From the NCBI RefSeq assembly GCF_023634805.2, contig NZ_CP106881.1:1767501-1831500 (forward strand): a stretch of 64,000 nt of DNA, read 5' to 3'. Below the pieces are notes generated by a model. The model made no database searches and had not been told where the DNA came from. It worked only from the letters and a program-made list of their open reading frames with translations. The stretch is from Comamonas endophytica (GTDB taxonomy: Bacteria; Pseudomonadota; Gammaproteobacteria; Burkholderiales; Burkholderiaceae_C). This document shows positions 28,405-36,540 of the stretch, in pieces (position 1 is the stretch's first letter; every line of letters begins with the position of its first letter). The translations under genes and the position numbers were made by a program.

Positions 28405-29301
28405 ATGCCAAAGATCCCGTTGAACGACCTGCAGGCCTTCGTCACCGTGGCGCGCGAGCGCAGCTTCACGCGCGCCGCGGCGCAGCTGGGCATGTCGCGC
28501 TCGGCGCTGAGCCACGCCATGCGCGCGCTGGAAGAACGCCTGGGCGTGCGCCTGCTGACGCGCACGACCCGCAGCGTCTCGGCCACCGAGGCTGGCGCGC
28601 GGCTGCTGGCCGGGGTCGCGCCGCGCTTGCAGGAGATCGAGCTGGAGCTGGGCTCGCTGTCCGCGCTGCGCGACAGGCCCGCGGGCACGGTGCGCATCAC
28701 CGCGCACGACCATGCGATCGTCACCGCGCTGTGGCCCCGGCTGCTGCCGCTGATGCACGAGTATCCAGAGGTGCGGATCGAGCTCAGCGTGGATTACGCG
28801 ATGACCGATATCGCCGCGCAGCGCTTCGATGCCGGCGTGCGCACCGGCAACCGCGTGGCGCAGGACATGGTGGCCGTGCCGATCGCGCCGCCGCTGCGCA
28901 TGGCGGTGGCCGCGTCGCCGGAATATCTGGCGGGCAAGGCGCTGCCCAAGACGCCGCACGATCTCATGCAGCACCGCTGCGTGAACCTGCGCCTGCCCAC
29001 GCATGGCGGGCTGTATGCCTGGGACTTCGAACGCAAGGGGCAGGCGCTTGCCGTGCGCGTGCAGGGCCAGGCCACCTTCAACAACACCTTCCTGATGCTG
29101 CAGGCGGCCGTGGAGGGCATGGGCTTCGCCTATGTGCCTTTCGACACCATGGAGCAGCACATCGCCGCGGGCCGGCTGGTGCCGGTGCTCGAGGACTGGT
29201 GGCCCACCTTCCCCGGCTACCACCTCTACTACGCCAGCCGCCGGCAGATCGCCCCGGCGCTGGCGCTGGTGGTGGAGGCGCTGCGCTGGCGCGGGCCCTA
29301 G
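28405..29301 (+). CDS. LysR-family regulator divergent from the cupin/CMD pair
   Basis: 298 residues of the large CrgA/AaeR-like LysR group: MPKIPLNDLQAFVTVARERS start, helix-turn-helix RAAAQLGMSRSALSHAMRALE, effector domain from GTVRITAHDHAIVTALWP. Such regulators next to exported cupin/CMD genes usually control that divergent unit. The 100 bp between 28305 and 28404 is the expected operator region. The next LysR gene begins 33 bp after the stop. Confidence 0.9.
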   Translation: MPKIPLNDLQAFVTVARERSFTRAAAQLGMSRSALSHAMRALEERLGVRLLTRTTRSVSATEAGARLLAGVAPRLQEIELELGSLSALRDRPAGTVRITAHDHAIVTALWPRLLPLMHEYPEVRIELSVDYAMTDIAAQRFDAGVRTGNRVAQDMVAVPIAPPLRMAVAASPEYLAGKALPKTPHDLMQHRCVNLRLPTHGGLYAWDFERKGQALAVRVQGQATFNNTFLMLQAAVEGMGFAYVPFDTMEQHIAAGRLVPVLEDWWPTFPGYHLYYASRRQIAPALALVVEALRWRGP

Positions 29302-29334
29302 AATCGGGGCCCGCAAGGCCTGCCGGAGACCGCC

Positions 29335-30222
29335 CTGAACCCCCGAATCGATGCCTACAACCTGCGCCTGTTCGTGGCCGTGGCCCGCGCCGGCTCCATC
29401 GTGCGCGCGGCCGGCGAGCAGAGCATTGCCGCGTCGGCGCTCGGCCGGCGCCTGGCGGCGCTGGAGCGCAGCTTCGGCACGGCGCTGCTGATCCGCTCGT
29501 CGCGCGGCGTGGCGCTCACCGAGGCGGGGCGCATGGTCTACGAGCGCGGGCTGCGCATCGACGAGGAACTGGAATCGCTGGTGCGCGAGGTCAGGAGCCT
29601 GGGCAGCGAGCTGGCGGGCACGGTGCGGCTGTACGCCAACATGTCGGCCATCGTCGGCGCCCTGCCCGAGCGGCTGGGGCGCTTCAGGCAGCAGTATCCC
29701 AACGTCCAGGTATCGCTGCACGAGGCCGATACCCGGGATGTGATCCGCGCCTGCCTCGACGACCGCGCGGATCTTGGCATCGGCGTGCATTCCGATGTGC
29801 CTGCGGGCATGGAGCTGTGGCACTTCGCGGCCGACCCGCTGCAGGTGGTGTTTCCCGCGGACCATGCCCTGGCGCAGGCGCCCTCGGTGGGCTTCGCGCA
29901 GGTGCTGGTGTACCCGGTCATCGGCGTGCACCAGGGCGGCGCGCTCGACCGCCTGCTGCACGAGCGCGCGCAGGCGCTGCACCGGCGCTTCGAGCCCGAG
30001 GTCTCGGTCAGCAGCTTCGATGCGGTGCACCGCATGGTGCAGGCCGGGCTGGGCATTGCCGTGGTGCCGCTCAGCGCATTGCCCACGTTTGGCGAGCAAT
30101 CGGCGCTGGTCCACCGGCCCCTGGGCGATGCCTGGGCCGAGCGCATGCTGGCGCTGTATGCACTGCGGCGCACGCCGCAGCCGCGCGCGGTGCAGACGTT
30201 GATACAGATGCTGCAGGGCTGA
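29335..30222 (+). CDS. LysR-family regulator with a probable CTG start
   Basis: 295 residues if started at CTG 29335, giving (M)NPRIDAYNLRLFVAVARAGSIVRAA, the complete LysR N-terminus. The frame upstream has no ATG, GTG or TTG back to the previous gene's stop, and a GTG inside the coding region (29374) would remove the first 13 residues of the DNA-binding domain. GGAG at 29325-29328 lies six bases before the CTG. The effector domain starts at GTVRLYANMSAIVGALPERL. It is 88 bp upstream of, and parallel with, the aconitase-family fusion gene, its likely target. Confidence 0.82.
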   Translation: MNPRIDAYNLRLFVAVARAGSIVRAAGEQSIAASALGRRLAALERSFGTALLIRSSRGVALTEAGRMVYERGLRIDEELESLVREVRSLGSELAGTVRLYANMSAIVGALPERLGRFRQQYPNVQVSLHEADTRDVIRACLDDRADLGIGVHSDVPAGMELWHFAADPLQVVFPADHALAQAPSVGFAQVLVYPVIGVHQGGALDRLLHERAQALHRRFEPEVSVSSFDAVHRMVQAGLGIAVVPLSALPTFGEQSALVHRPLGDAWAERMLALYALRRTPQPRAVQTLIQMLQG

Positions 30223-30310
30223 GGGGAAAACCCGGATCGCGCGTTTTGCGCGACCCCCTGTGCCGAGTTAGCGCTTCCCGCCAGCACTTGCCGCGGCCGA
30301 TCATGCGGGC

Positions 30311-32395
30311 ATGCAAGCCATTCAGCCAGCACTCCGTTTCTCGCCTCATATCCTGTATCTGAGCCAGCAGCCCGAGGCCGTCAAAAGCGCCCTGGCCGGC
30401 GCCCGCCGCACGCTGGCCGATGCCGGCCCGCTGCGCGACGATGTCTCCACCGACGAAATCACTCCCATTGCCATCCTGACCCACTTCGACGAGAAGCTGG
30501 GCGGCTATCCCTATACCGGCCTGCGCGTCGGCGGCGAGGCGCCGATCGGCGTCAATGCCATGCGCGCCAGCGGCATCGAGGTGGTGGTGGCGGGCAAGCG
30601 CTATGGCAAGGGCTCGTCGCGCGAGCACAGCCCCGCGGCCGAGAAACTGGCCGGCGTGCGCCTGGTCATCGCCGAGAGCTTCGAGCGCATCTACCGCCAG
30701 AATGCCGACAACATCGGGCTGTTCACCTCCACCGACTTCGGCCTGATCGAGCGCATCCAGGCCGGACAAGAGATTGCCATCGATGAGCTGGTCGCGGGGC
30801 GCGACGCGCTGGCCGCCGCCATCCTGCGCGGCGGCGGTTTACTGGCCTTCGGGCAGCGCCATCTGCGCGAGGTGATGCCGGCGCCAGCGGCGGCAGCGGA
30901 AAAACCGCAGACGCTGTTCGAGAAGATCGTTGCCCGGCATGCGCTGGCAACGGCGGTGACATCGGCGGCGCCAGCCGTGGGCGACGGCGCCTTTGTGCGC
31001 GCCGACTGGCGCTTCATCCACGAGTACTACACCGGCATGGCCGCGCACATGCTGCATGCGGCATTCGGCCGCCCGCTGGCGCTGCGCGACCCGGAATCGA
31101 TCATCGTCTTCGAGGACCACACCTCCTATGTGGAGGAAAGCCCGGCGCATGTGATCGGCGGCCTGGTGCCCAACGTGCAGCGCATGGTGCAGGCGCAGCG
31201 CGATTTCGCCAGCGATTACCGGCTGCGCAGCCACCGCACGCTGACCGAGGCCGAGGCGCGGCTCGACGATGGCAGCAACGTCGCCGGCATCTCGCATGCG
31301 CTGGTGGCCGAGCACTATGCGCTGCCGGGGCAGCTGGTGGTGGGCACCGACTCGCACACCCCGCACAGCGGCGCGCTGGGCTGCGTGGCCTTTGGCGTGG
31401 GCACCACGGACATGGCGAACGCCTTCGTCACCGGCGCGGTGCGGCTGACCATGCCGGCCAGCGTGCGCGTGGTGCTGGACGGACAGCTGCGCGCCGGGGT
31501 CACGGCCAAGGACATCGTGCTGCAGCTGCTGGCCCTGCCCTATATCCGCTCGGGCGGCGGCGTGGGCAAGGTGTTCGAGTTCACGGGCACCGCTGTCGCG
31601 CAGCTGCGCACCGACGAGCGCGCGACGCTGACCAACATGTGCGCCGAGCTCGGCGGCTTCACCGGCATCGTCGCGCCCGATGCCGAGACCCGGCGCTTCC
31701 TGCGCGAGCGCCGCGGCGTGGAATTCGAGATCGAGGGCTGGATGCACAGCGATGCCGGTGCGCACTACGCCCACAGCATCGAACTCGACTGCGCTGCGGT
31801 GCCGCCGATGGTGGCCGCGCCGGGCGATCCGGGCAACGGCATGGCGCTCTCCGAAGCCGAGGCCGGCATACGCATCGACATTGCCTATGGCGGCTCGTGC
31901 ACCGCGGGCAAGCGCGAGGATTTCGACCATTACCACGAAGTGCTGCGCTGGGCCGCGGACCGCGGGCTGCGCGTGGCGCCCGGGGTGCAGCTGTTCCTGC
32001 AGTTCGGCACCACTGCCGTGCGCGACCACTGCATTGCCGCCGGCTACCTCGATGCCTTCGAGCGCGTGGGCGCGCGCATCCTGCAGCCGTCCTGCGGCGC
32101 CTGCGGCAACTGCGGGCCGGGGGGCTCGTCACGCGCCGACCAGGTCACGGTGAGCGCCATCAACCGCAACTTTCCCGGGCGCGGCGGCCCGGGAAATGTC
32201 TGGCTCGCCAGCCCGCCCACCGTGGCCGCCAGCGCCATCGCCGGAGAGCTGATGGGCTTTGCCGCGCTGCAACAGAGATACCACAAAAAGGAGACAAGCG
32301 ATGAGCATTTCCCGGACCAAACGCCTGGCGCTGCAAGCGCTGCTGGTGTCGATGACTCCGCTGCCGCTGGCAGCCCTTGCACAGCCGGCGCCTAG
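30311..32395 (+). CDS. Aconitase-superfamily hydro-lyase with swivel domain fused at the N-terminus
   Basis: 694 residues. Residues about 1-187 are a LeuD-like swivel domain (VSTDEITP, then KRYGKGSSREHSPAAEKL at 96-113). After a short Ala/Pro linker (188-200), residues about 205-650 are a LeuC/aconitase catalytic region: GTDSHTPHSGALG (345-357) and the [4Fe-4S] ligands Cys530 (GGSCTAGK), Cys595 and Cys598 (PSCGACGNC). Known aconitases carry the swivel last and isopropylmalate isomerases use separate subunits, so this order is unusual. The last roughly 35 residues lie in a 95-bp overlap with the next gene. It should isomerise or hydrate a di- or tricarboxylate; the substrate is unknown. Confidence 0.85.
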   Translation: MQAIQPALRFSPHILYLSQQPEAVKSALAGARRTLADAGPLRDDVSTDEITPIAILTHFDEKLGGYPYTGLRVGGEAPIGVNAMRASGIEVVVAGKRYGKGSSREHSPAAEKLAGVRLVIAESFERIYRQNADNIGLFTSTDFGLIERIQAGQEIAIDELVAGRDALAAAILRGGGLLAFGQRHLREVMPAPAAAAEKPQTLFEKIVARHALATAVTSAAPAVGDGAFVRADWRFIHEYYTGMAAHMLHAAFGRPLALRDPESIIVFEDHTSYVEESPAHVIGGLVPNVQRMVQAQRDFASDYRLRSHRTLTEAEARLDDGSNVAGISHALVAEHYALPGQLVVGTDSHTPHSGALGCVAFGVGTTDMANAFVTGAVRLTMPASVRVVLDGQLRAGVTAKDIVLQLLALPYIRSGGGVGKVFEFTGTAVAQLRTDERATLTNMCAELGGFTGIVAPDAETRRFLRERRGVEFEIEGWMHSDAGAHYAHSIELDCAAVPPMVAAPGDPGNGMALSEAEAGIRIDIAYGGSCTAGKREDFDHYHEVLRWAADRGLRVAPGVQLFLQFGTTAVRDHCIAAGYLDAFERVGARILQPSCGACGNCGPGGSSRADQVTVSAINRNFPGRGGPGNVWLASPPTVAASAIAGELMGFAALQQRYHKKETSDEHFPDQTPGAASAAGVDDSAAAGSPCTAGA

Positions 32396-33284
32396 CGACA
32401 GGCCGGTGCGCGTGGTCGTGCCGCTGGCGGCCGGCTCCACGGTGGACGCGGTGGCACGCGCCATCGCGCCCGGCCTGGGCCGCGCCACCGGCCATCCGAT
32501 CGTGGTCGAGAACGTCGTCGGTGCGGGCGGCATTCCCGGCACCACGCAGGTCGTCAAGGCGGCCAGGGACGGGCTGACGCTGGGCATGATCTCCTCGAAC
32601 CACGTGATCAATCCCGGCATCTACAAGAGCATCCCCTACGACACCCTCAGGGACATCACGCCGATCGCGGTGCTGGCCACGGTGCCGCTGGTGCTGGTCG
32701 TCAATCCCAAGCTGCCGGTGAAGAACGTGGCCGAGCTGCTGGCCTATGCCAAGGCGCATCCCGGCACGCTGAACTACGGCTCGGCGGGCAACGGCAGCAC
32801 GCTGCATCTGGCGGGCGAATTGATGATTGCCGAAACCGGCATCGACATGCGGCATGTGCCCTACCGCGGCACCGGCCCGCTGGTCACCGACCTGATGGGC
32901 GGGCAGGTGCAGCTGGGTTTCGTCTCGATCTCGCAGGTGGCGCCGCAGATCAAGGCCGGCGGGCTGCGCGCCCTGGCCCTCTCCACGCCCACGCGCTCGC
33001 CGGCGCTGCCCGATGTGCCGACCATGGCCCAGGCCGGCGCGCCCAGATACAGCTTCGACGCCTGGATCGCGCTGGTCGGCCCGGCCGGGCTGCCCAAGGC
33101 CACGGTGGACGGCTATGCCGCCGCCGTGAAGACCGCCATGGACTCGCCCGAAGCCAGGGCCGCGATTGCCGGCCAGGGCCTGATGGTGCTGGACAAGGGG
33201 CCGGACACCGCGCCGGCCTTTTTCCAGAGCGAGCTGGCCAAGCACCAGGCACTGGTCAAGCAGTCCGGCGCAACGCTGGATTGA
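32301..33284 (+). CDS. Bug/TctC-type periplasmic solute-binding receptor
   Basis: 327 residues. A signal peptide (MSISRTKRLALQ, then a hydrophobic stretch ending LAALA|Q) precedes the Bug fold: RPVRVVVPLAAGSTVDAVAR, ENVVGAGGIPGTTQVVKA and the two-domain closure region HVPYRGTGPLVTDLMGGQVQLGF. Bug proteins bind carboxylates or amides for tripartite tricarboxylate transport; most are orphan receptors, as here, with no TctA/TctB in the window. AAGGAG eight bases upstream and overlap with the fusion gene show cotranscription. The ligand is probably the substrate of the neighbouring enzymes. Confidence 0.92.
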   Translation: MSISRTKRLALQALLVSMTPLPLAALAQPAPSDRPVRVVVPLAAGSTVDAVARAIAPGLGRATGHPIVVENVVGAGGIPGTTQVVKAARDGLTLGMISSNHVINPGIYKSIPYDTLRDITPIAVLATVPLVLVVNPKLPVKNVAELLAYAKAHPGTLNYGSAGNGSTLHLAGELMIAETGIDMRHVPYRGTGPLVTDLMGGQVQLGFVSISQVAPQIKAGGLRALALSTPTRSPALPDVPTMAQAGAPRYSFDAWIALVGPAGLPKATVDGYAAAVKTAMDSPEARAAIAGQGLMVLDKGPDTAPAFFQSELAKHQALVKQSGATLD

Positions 33285-33291
33285 GGCAGCC

Positions 33292-33765
33292 ATGAAGTTA
33301 TCCACAGCCGATCTCTGCGACCAGAACCCGCAGGCGCGCGCGTGCGTCGCGCCCTGGCAATCCTATGGCGGGCGCAGCGCCTTCGGCGGGCGCGTCGTCA
33401 CCGTGCGCGCTTTCGAGGATGCCGGCTTGATCCGGCAAAAGCTGGAGATGCCGGGCCATGGCTGCGTGCTGGTCGTGGACGCGGGTGGATCGCTGCAGCG
33501 CGCGGTGCTGGGCGACCGCATGGCGGCTTCGGGCGCACGCAATGGCTGGGCTGGCGTGCTGGTCCACGGCGCGGTCAGGGACACCGTGGCGCTGGCGGCA
33601 ATGGACTTCGGCGTCGTGGCGCTGGGCCGCGTGCCGGCGCGCGGCACGGGCCATGGAACGGGAGAATGCGACGTGGCGCTGCGCATCGCGGGGGTGGACA
33701 TCCACCCCGGGCAGCTGCTGGCGCTGGATGCCGACGGAGTCGTCGTGATGCCCGATACGCCCTGA
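33292..33765 (+). CDS. RraA-family protein (probable HMG/CHA-type aldolase)
   Basis: 157 residues. The RraA fold signature is complete: VVDAGGSLQRAVLGDRMAASGARNGWAGVLVHGAVRD (about 63-100), containing the glycine-rich loop and the Arg-Asp pair that binds metal and pyruvate in 4-hydroxy-4-methyl-2-oxoglutarate aldolase. The same family includes the RNase E inhibitor RraA, but a position seven bases after a Bug gene in a catabolic cluster favours an aldolase cleaving a 4-hydroxy-2-oxoacid to pyruvate. A DnaA-box match (33298-33306) overlaps its second to fifth codons, probably by chance. Confidence 0.85.
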   Translation: MKLSTADLCDQNPQARACVAPWQSYGGRSAFGGRVVTVRAFEDAGLIRQKLEMPGHGCVLVVDAGGSLQRAVLGDRMAASGARNGWAGVLVHGAVRDTVALAAMDFGVVALGRVPARGTGHGTGECDVALRIAGVDIHPGQLLALDADGVVVMPDTP

Positions 33766-33769
33766 CGCT

Positions 33770-34339
33770 TCAGGCTGCGCCGCCGGCCTTTGCCAGCCGC
33801 TCGCTCTTCCAGTACACGTCGTCGCCGCCCTGCATGCGGTTGAGCACGCGCGCCAGCACGAACAGCAGATCCGACAGCCGGTTGAGGTACTGGCGCGGCG
33901 CGGGCCTCATCGCCTCGGCCTGCTCCAGCGCCACCACCATGCGCTCGGCGCGCCGCGCCACCGTGCGGCAGACATGGGCCTGCGCGGCCGCGCGCGTGCC
34001 CGCGGGCAGGATGAATTCCTGCAGCCGCGGCAGCTGCGCGTTGTAGTGCGCCAGCGCGTTGTCCAGCTGCAGCAGCGCGTCGTCCTTGAGCAGCTCGAAG
34101 CCCGGGATCGACAGTTCGCCGCCCAGGTTGAACAGCTGGTGCTGGATATCGATCAACAGCTCGCGCACGTCCTGCGGCAGCGGCTCGCACAGCAGCAGGC
34201 CGAGATGCGAATTGAGCTCGTCGACATCGCCCATCGCATGCGGGCGGCCGCTGTTCTTCGAAACGCGGGTGTTGTCGCCGAGGCCGGTGGTGCCGTCGTC
34301 TCCGGTGCGCGTGGCGATCTGTGTGAGGCGGTTGCCCAT
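33770..34339 (-). CDS. PduO-type ATP:cob(I)alamin adenosyltransferase
   Basis: 189 residues. The N-terminus TRTGDDGTTGLGDNTRVSK is the ATP-binding signature of the PduO/MMAB class, and the helical bundle carries RRAERMVVALE and YLNRLSDLLFVLARVLN, both conserved active-site helices. It forms adenosylcobalamin, presumably for methylmalonyl-CoA mutase or a diol/ethanolamine enzyme elsewhere. It converges on the RraA gene (four-base gap) and its promoter lies in the repeat-bearing 264 bp shared with the divergent dehydrogenase gene. Confidence 0.94.
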   Translation of the reverse strand: MGNRLTQIATRTGDDGTTGLGDNTRVSKNSGRPHAMGDVDELNSHLGLLLCEPLPQDVRELLIDIQHQLFNLGGELSIPGFELLKDDALLQLDNALAHYNAQLPRLQEFILPAGTRAAAQAHVCRTVARRAERMVVALEQAEAMRPAPRQYLNRLSDLLFVLARVLNRMQGGDDVYWKSERLAKAGGAA

Positions 34340-34360
34340 GGGGGTCCTTTCATGAAGGGG

Positions 34361-34475
34361 GGCCGTCCATGGTTCGATCCTTCGACAAGCTCAGGATCAC
34401 CACGAACGGTAATACCGACTCGGCTCGACATTTTGCCAACCGTTCGTCCTGAGCCTGTCGAAGGATGGACGTCCT
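34361..34475. repeat. Interspersed hairpin repeat element
   Basis: GGCCGTCCATGGTTCGATCC...CACGAACGG faces CCGTTCGTCCTGAGCCTGTC...GATGGAC. Unusually it lies between two divergent genes, close to both promoters. Confidence 0.82.
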
Positions 34476-34603
34476 GCGCTAGGAAAGACACCCATTCTCC
34501 CCCACCGCCCCCATTAGTCACGCGCCCGACCGAGTCATGCGCCAGCCCACCACTCCCGCGTCGGTGCGGATGGTATTCTTTCAAACCCATCAAGAGGCCC
34601 CCC

Positions 34604-36028
34604 ATGAATTCTCCCGTTGCCGCCCAGCACCTGCTGCCCGCCACCGCGCTGCGCCCCGTGCCTGCCGCCTTTCTCGATGCCCTCGCGGCGCGCTTTGGCG
34701 CCCAGTGCTCGCAATCCCTGGCCGTGCGCGAGCAGCATGGTCGCGACGAGGGCGCGCTGCAGGCGCCGCCGCCCAGCGCCGTGGTGTTTGCCGAAAGCAC
34801 CCAGGACGTGGTCGATGCGGTGAAGCTGGCCAGCGAACATGAAGTGCCGGTCATTCCCTATGGCGCGGGCTCGTCGATCGAGGGCCATCTGCTGGCCGTG
34901 CAGGGCGGCATCAGCCTCGACGTCAGCCGCATGAACCGCGTGCTCAGCATCAATGCCGAAGACCTCACGGTGACGGTGCAGCCCGGCATCTCGCGCAAGC
35001 AGCTCAACGAGGCCATCCGGGACACCGGCCTGTTCTTCCCCATCGATCCGGGCGCCGACGCCAGCATCGGCGGCATGACCGCCACGCGCGCCAGCGGCAC
35101 CAACGCCGTGCGCTACGGCACCATGCGCGAGAACGTGCTGGCGCTGGAAGTCGTCACGGCCAGCGGCGAAGTCATCCGCACCGGCACGCGCGCCAAGAAA
35201 AGCAGCGCCGGCTACGACCTCACGCGCCTGATGGTCGGCAGCGAGGGCACGCTGGGCATCGCCACCGAGATCACGGTGCGCCTGTACCCGCTGCCCGAGG
35301 CCGTCTCGGCCGCCGTGTGCTCCTTCCCCAGCATCGAGGCTGCGGTGCGCACCGTCATCCAGACCATTCAGCTGGGCGTGCCGATCGCGCGCGTGGAGCT
35401 GATCGATGCGAATTCCGTGCGTCTGGTCAACGCCTACAGCAAGACCACGCTGCGCGAGGAGCCGATGCTGCTGATGGAATTCCACGGCACGCCCGCCGGC
35501 GTCAAGGAGCAGGCCGAGACCGTGCAGGACATCGCCAGCGAGTTCGGCGGCCAGTCCTTCGAATGGGCCAGCACCCCCGAGGAGCGCACGCGCCTGTGGA
35601 CCGCGCGGCACAACGCCTACTTCGCCGCCGTGAGCTCCGTGCCCGGCTGCCGCGCGATCAGCACCGACACCTGCGTGCCGATCAGCCGCCTGGCGGACTG
35701 CCTGCTGGACTCGGTCACCGAGGCCGATGCCAGCGGCATCCCGTATTTCCTGGTGGGCCATGTCGGCGATGGCAATTTCCACTTTGGTTATCTGCTCGAT
35801 CCCAACCAGCCTGAGCAGGCGGGGAAGGCTGAGGCGCTGAACCATCAGTTGGTGATGCGTGCGCTGAGCATGGGTGGTACGTGTACCGGTGAGCACGGCA
35901 TTGGATTGCACAAGATGGATTTTCTTGTGGAGGAAACCGGTGCGGGTGCGATCGATATGATGCGGGCCATCAAGAAGGCGCTGGATCCGAAGAGTATTCT
36001 CAATCCGGGGAAGATTTTCACGCTCTGA
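34604..36028 (+). CDS. FAD-linked 2-hydroxyacid dehydrogenase (D-lactate/glycolate oxidase GlcD type)
   Basis: 474 residues. The FAD-binding (PCMH-type) domain shows VIPYGAGSSIEGHLLAVQGGI (about 84-104) and DPGADASIGGMTATRASGTN; the C-terminal cap shows VGHVGDGNFHFGYLLDP and the flavoprotein signature GTCTGEHGIGLHKM. This is the D-lactate dehydrogenase (cytochrome)/GlcD family, oxidising a D-2-hydroxyacid and passing electrons to the respiratory chain. GAGG lies about eight bases before the ATG. From about codon 390 synonymous choice turns from C-ending to T/G-ending codons. Confidence 0.92.
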   Translation: MNSPVAAQHLLPATALRPVPAAFLDALAARFGAQCSQSLAVREQHGRDEGALQAPPPSAVVFAESTQDVVDAVKLASEHEVPVIPYGAGSSIEGHLLAVQGGISLDVSRMNRVLSINAEDLTVTVQPGISRKQLNEAIRDTGLFFPIDPGADASIGGMTATRASGTNAVRYGTMRENVLALEVVTASGEVIRTGTRAKKSSAGYDLTRLMVGSEGTLGIATEITVRLYPLPEAVSAAVCSFPSIEAAVRTVIQTIQLGVPIARVELIDANSVRLVNAYSKTTLREEPMLLMEFHGTPAGVKEQAETVQDIASEFGGQSFEWASTPEERTRLWTARHNAYFAAVSSVPGCRAISTDTCVPISRLADCLLDSVTEADASGIPYFLVGHVGDGNFHFGYLLDPNQPEQAGKAEALNHQLVMRALSMGGTCTGEHGIGLHKMDFLVEETGAGAIDMMRAIKKALDPKSILNPGKIFTL

Positions 36029-36540
36029 GTGGGCCATCATGTGACGGGTTCAACGGTATGCCGTTGCCGCGGGCAGGAGCCGGGTTTCGGCCCGGCGGCC
36101 GACTCACTTTTCTTGCTCGCACAAGAAAAGTAAGCAAAAGAATGCGGCCCAGCTGTCTGCGTCCCTCCGCTTCGCTCCGGGCAACCTGCCGTGCTCGGTC
36201 CCGGGCTGCACCGCAGAACTCGCTACGCGCCTACGGCGCTCCGCTCGGACAACTGCGGTGAGTCAGTTTACGAAGTCGGTGTGTCCTTCGGCACACCGAC
36301 CAGCCCGGGCCCTGCGCGCGGCAGGCGCAGCCAGATGGGCGGGGAACGGGGCCGGGATAGCTTCTTTGGGGGTTGAGCGATATGGCACAGGCAGGCTCAG
36401 GAGAAGGCAACTAAACCGTTCGTCCTGAGCCTGTCGAAGGATGAACGGCCTGCTCTCAAGGACTGGGCCCCCTCGGCCCCCTGCCTGCGGCAAAGGCATG
36501 CTGTTAAAACAGCCCGGTATCTTTCAAGGACAGAGCAGCT
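36029..36540. repeat. Non-coding 512-bp gap with two interspersed repeat types
   Basis: 36107-36130 is a hairpin CTTTTCTTG-N6-CAAGAAAAG inside a longer conserved-looking stretch (about 36080-36260) of a type commonly seen between genes in this bacterial group and often misannotated as a short protein. 36388-36455 is a member of the window's main hairpin family (CCGTTCGTCCTGAGCCTGTC). There is also a GTGTCCTTCGGCACAC hairpin at 36280-36295. No credible gene is present. Confidence 0.7.

Noticed and set aside
36058..36376. Short proline/arginine-rich frames in the 36.0-36.5 kb gap
   Set aside because: They overlap repeat hairpins, have no ribosome-binding site and resemble common false calls from this element.
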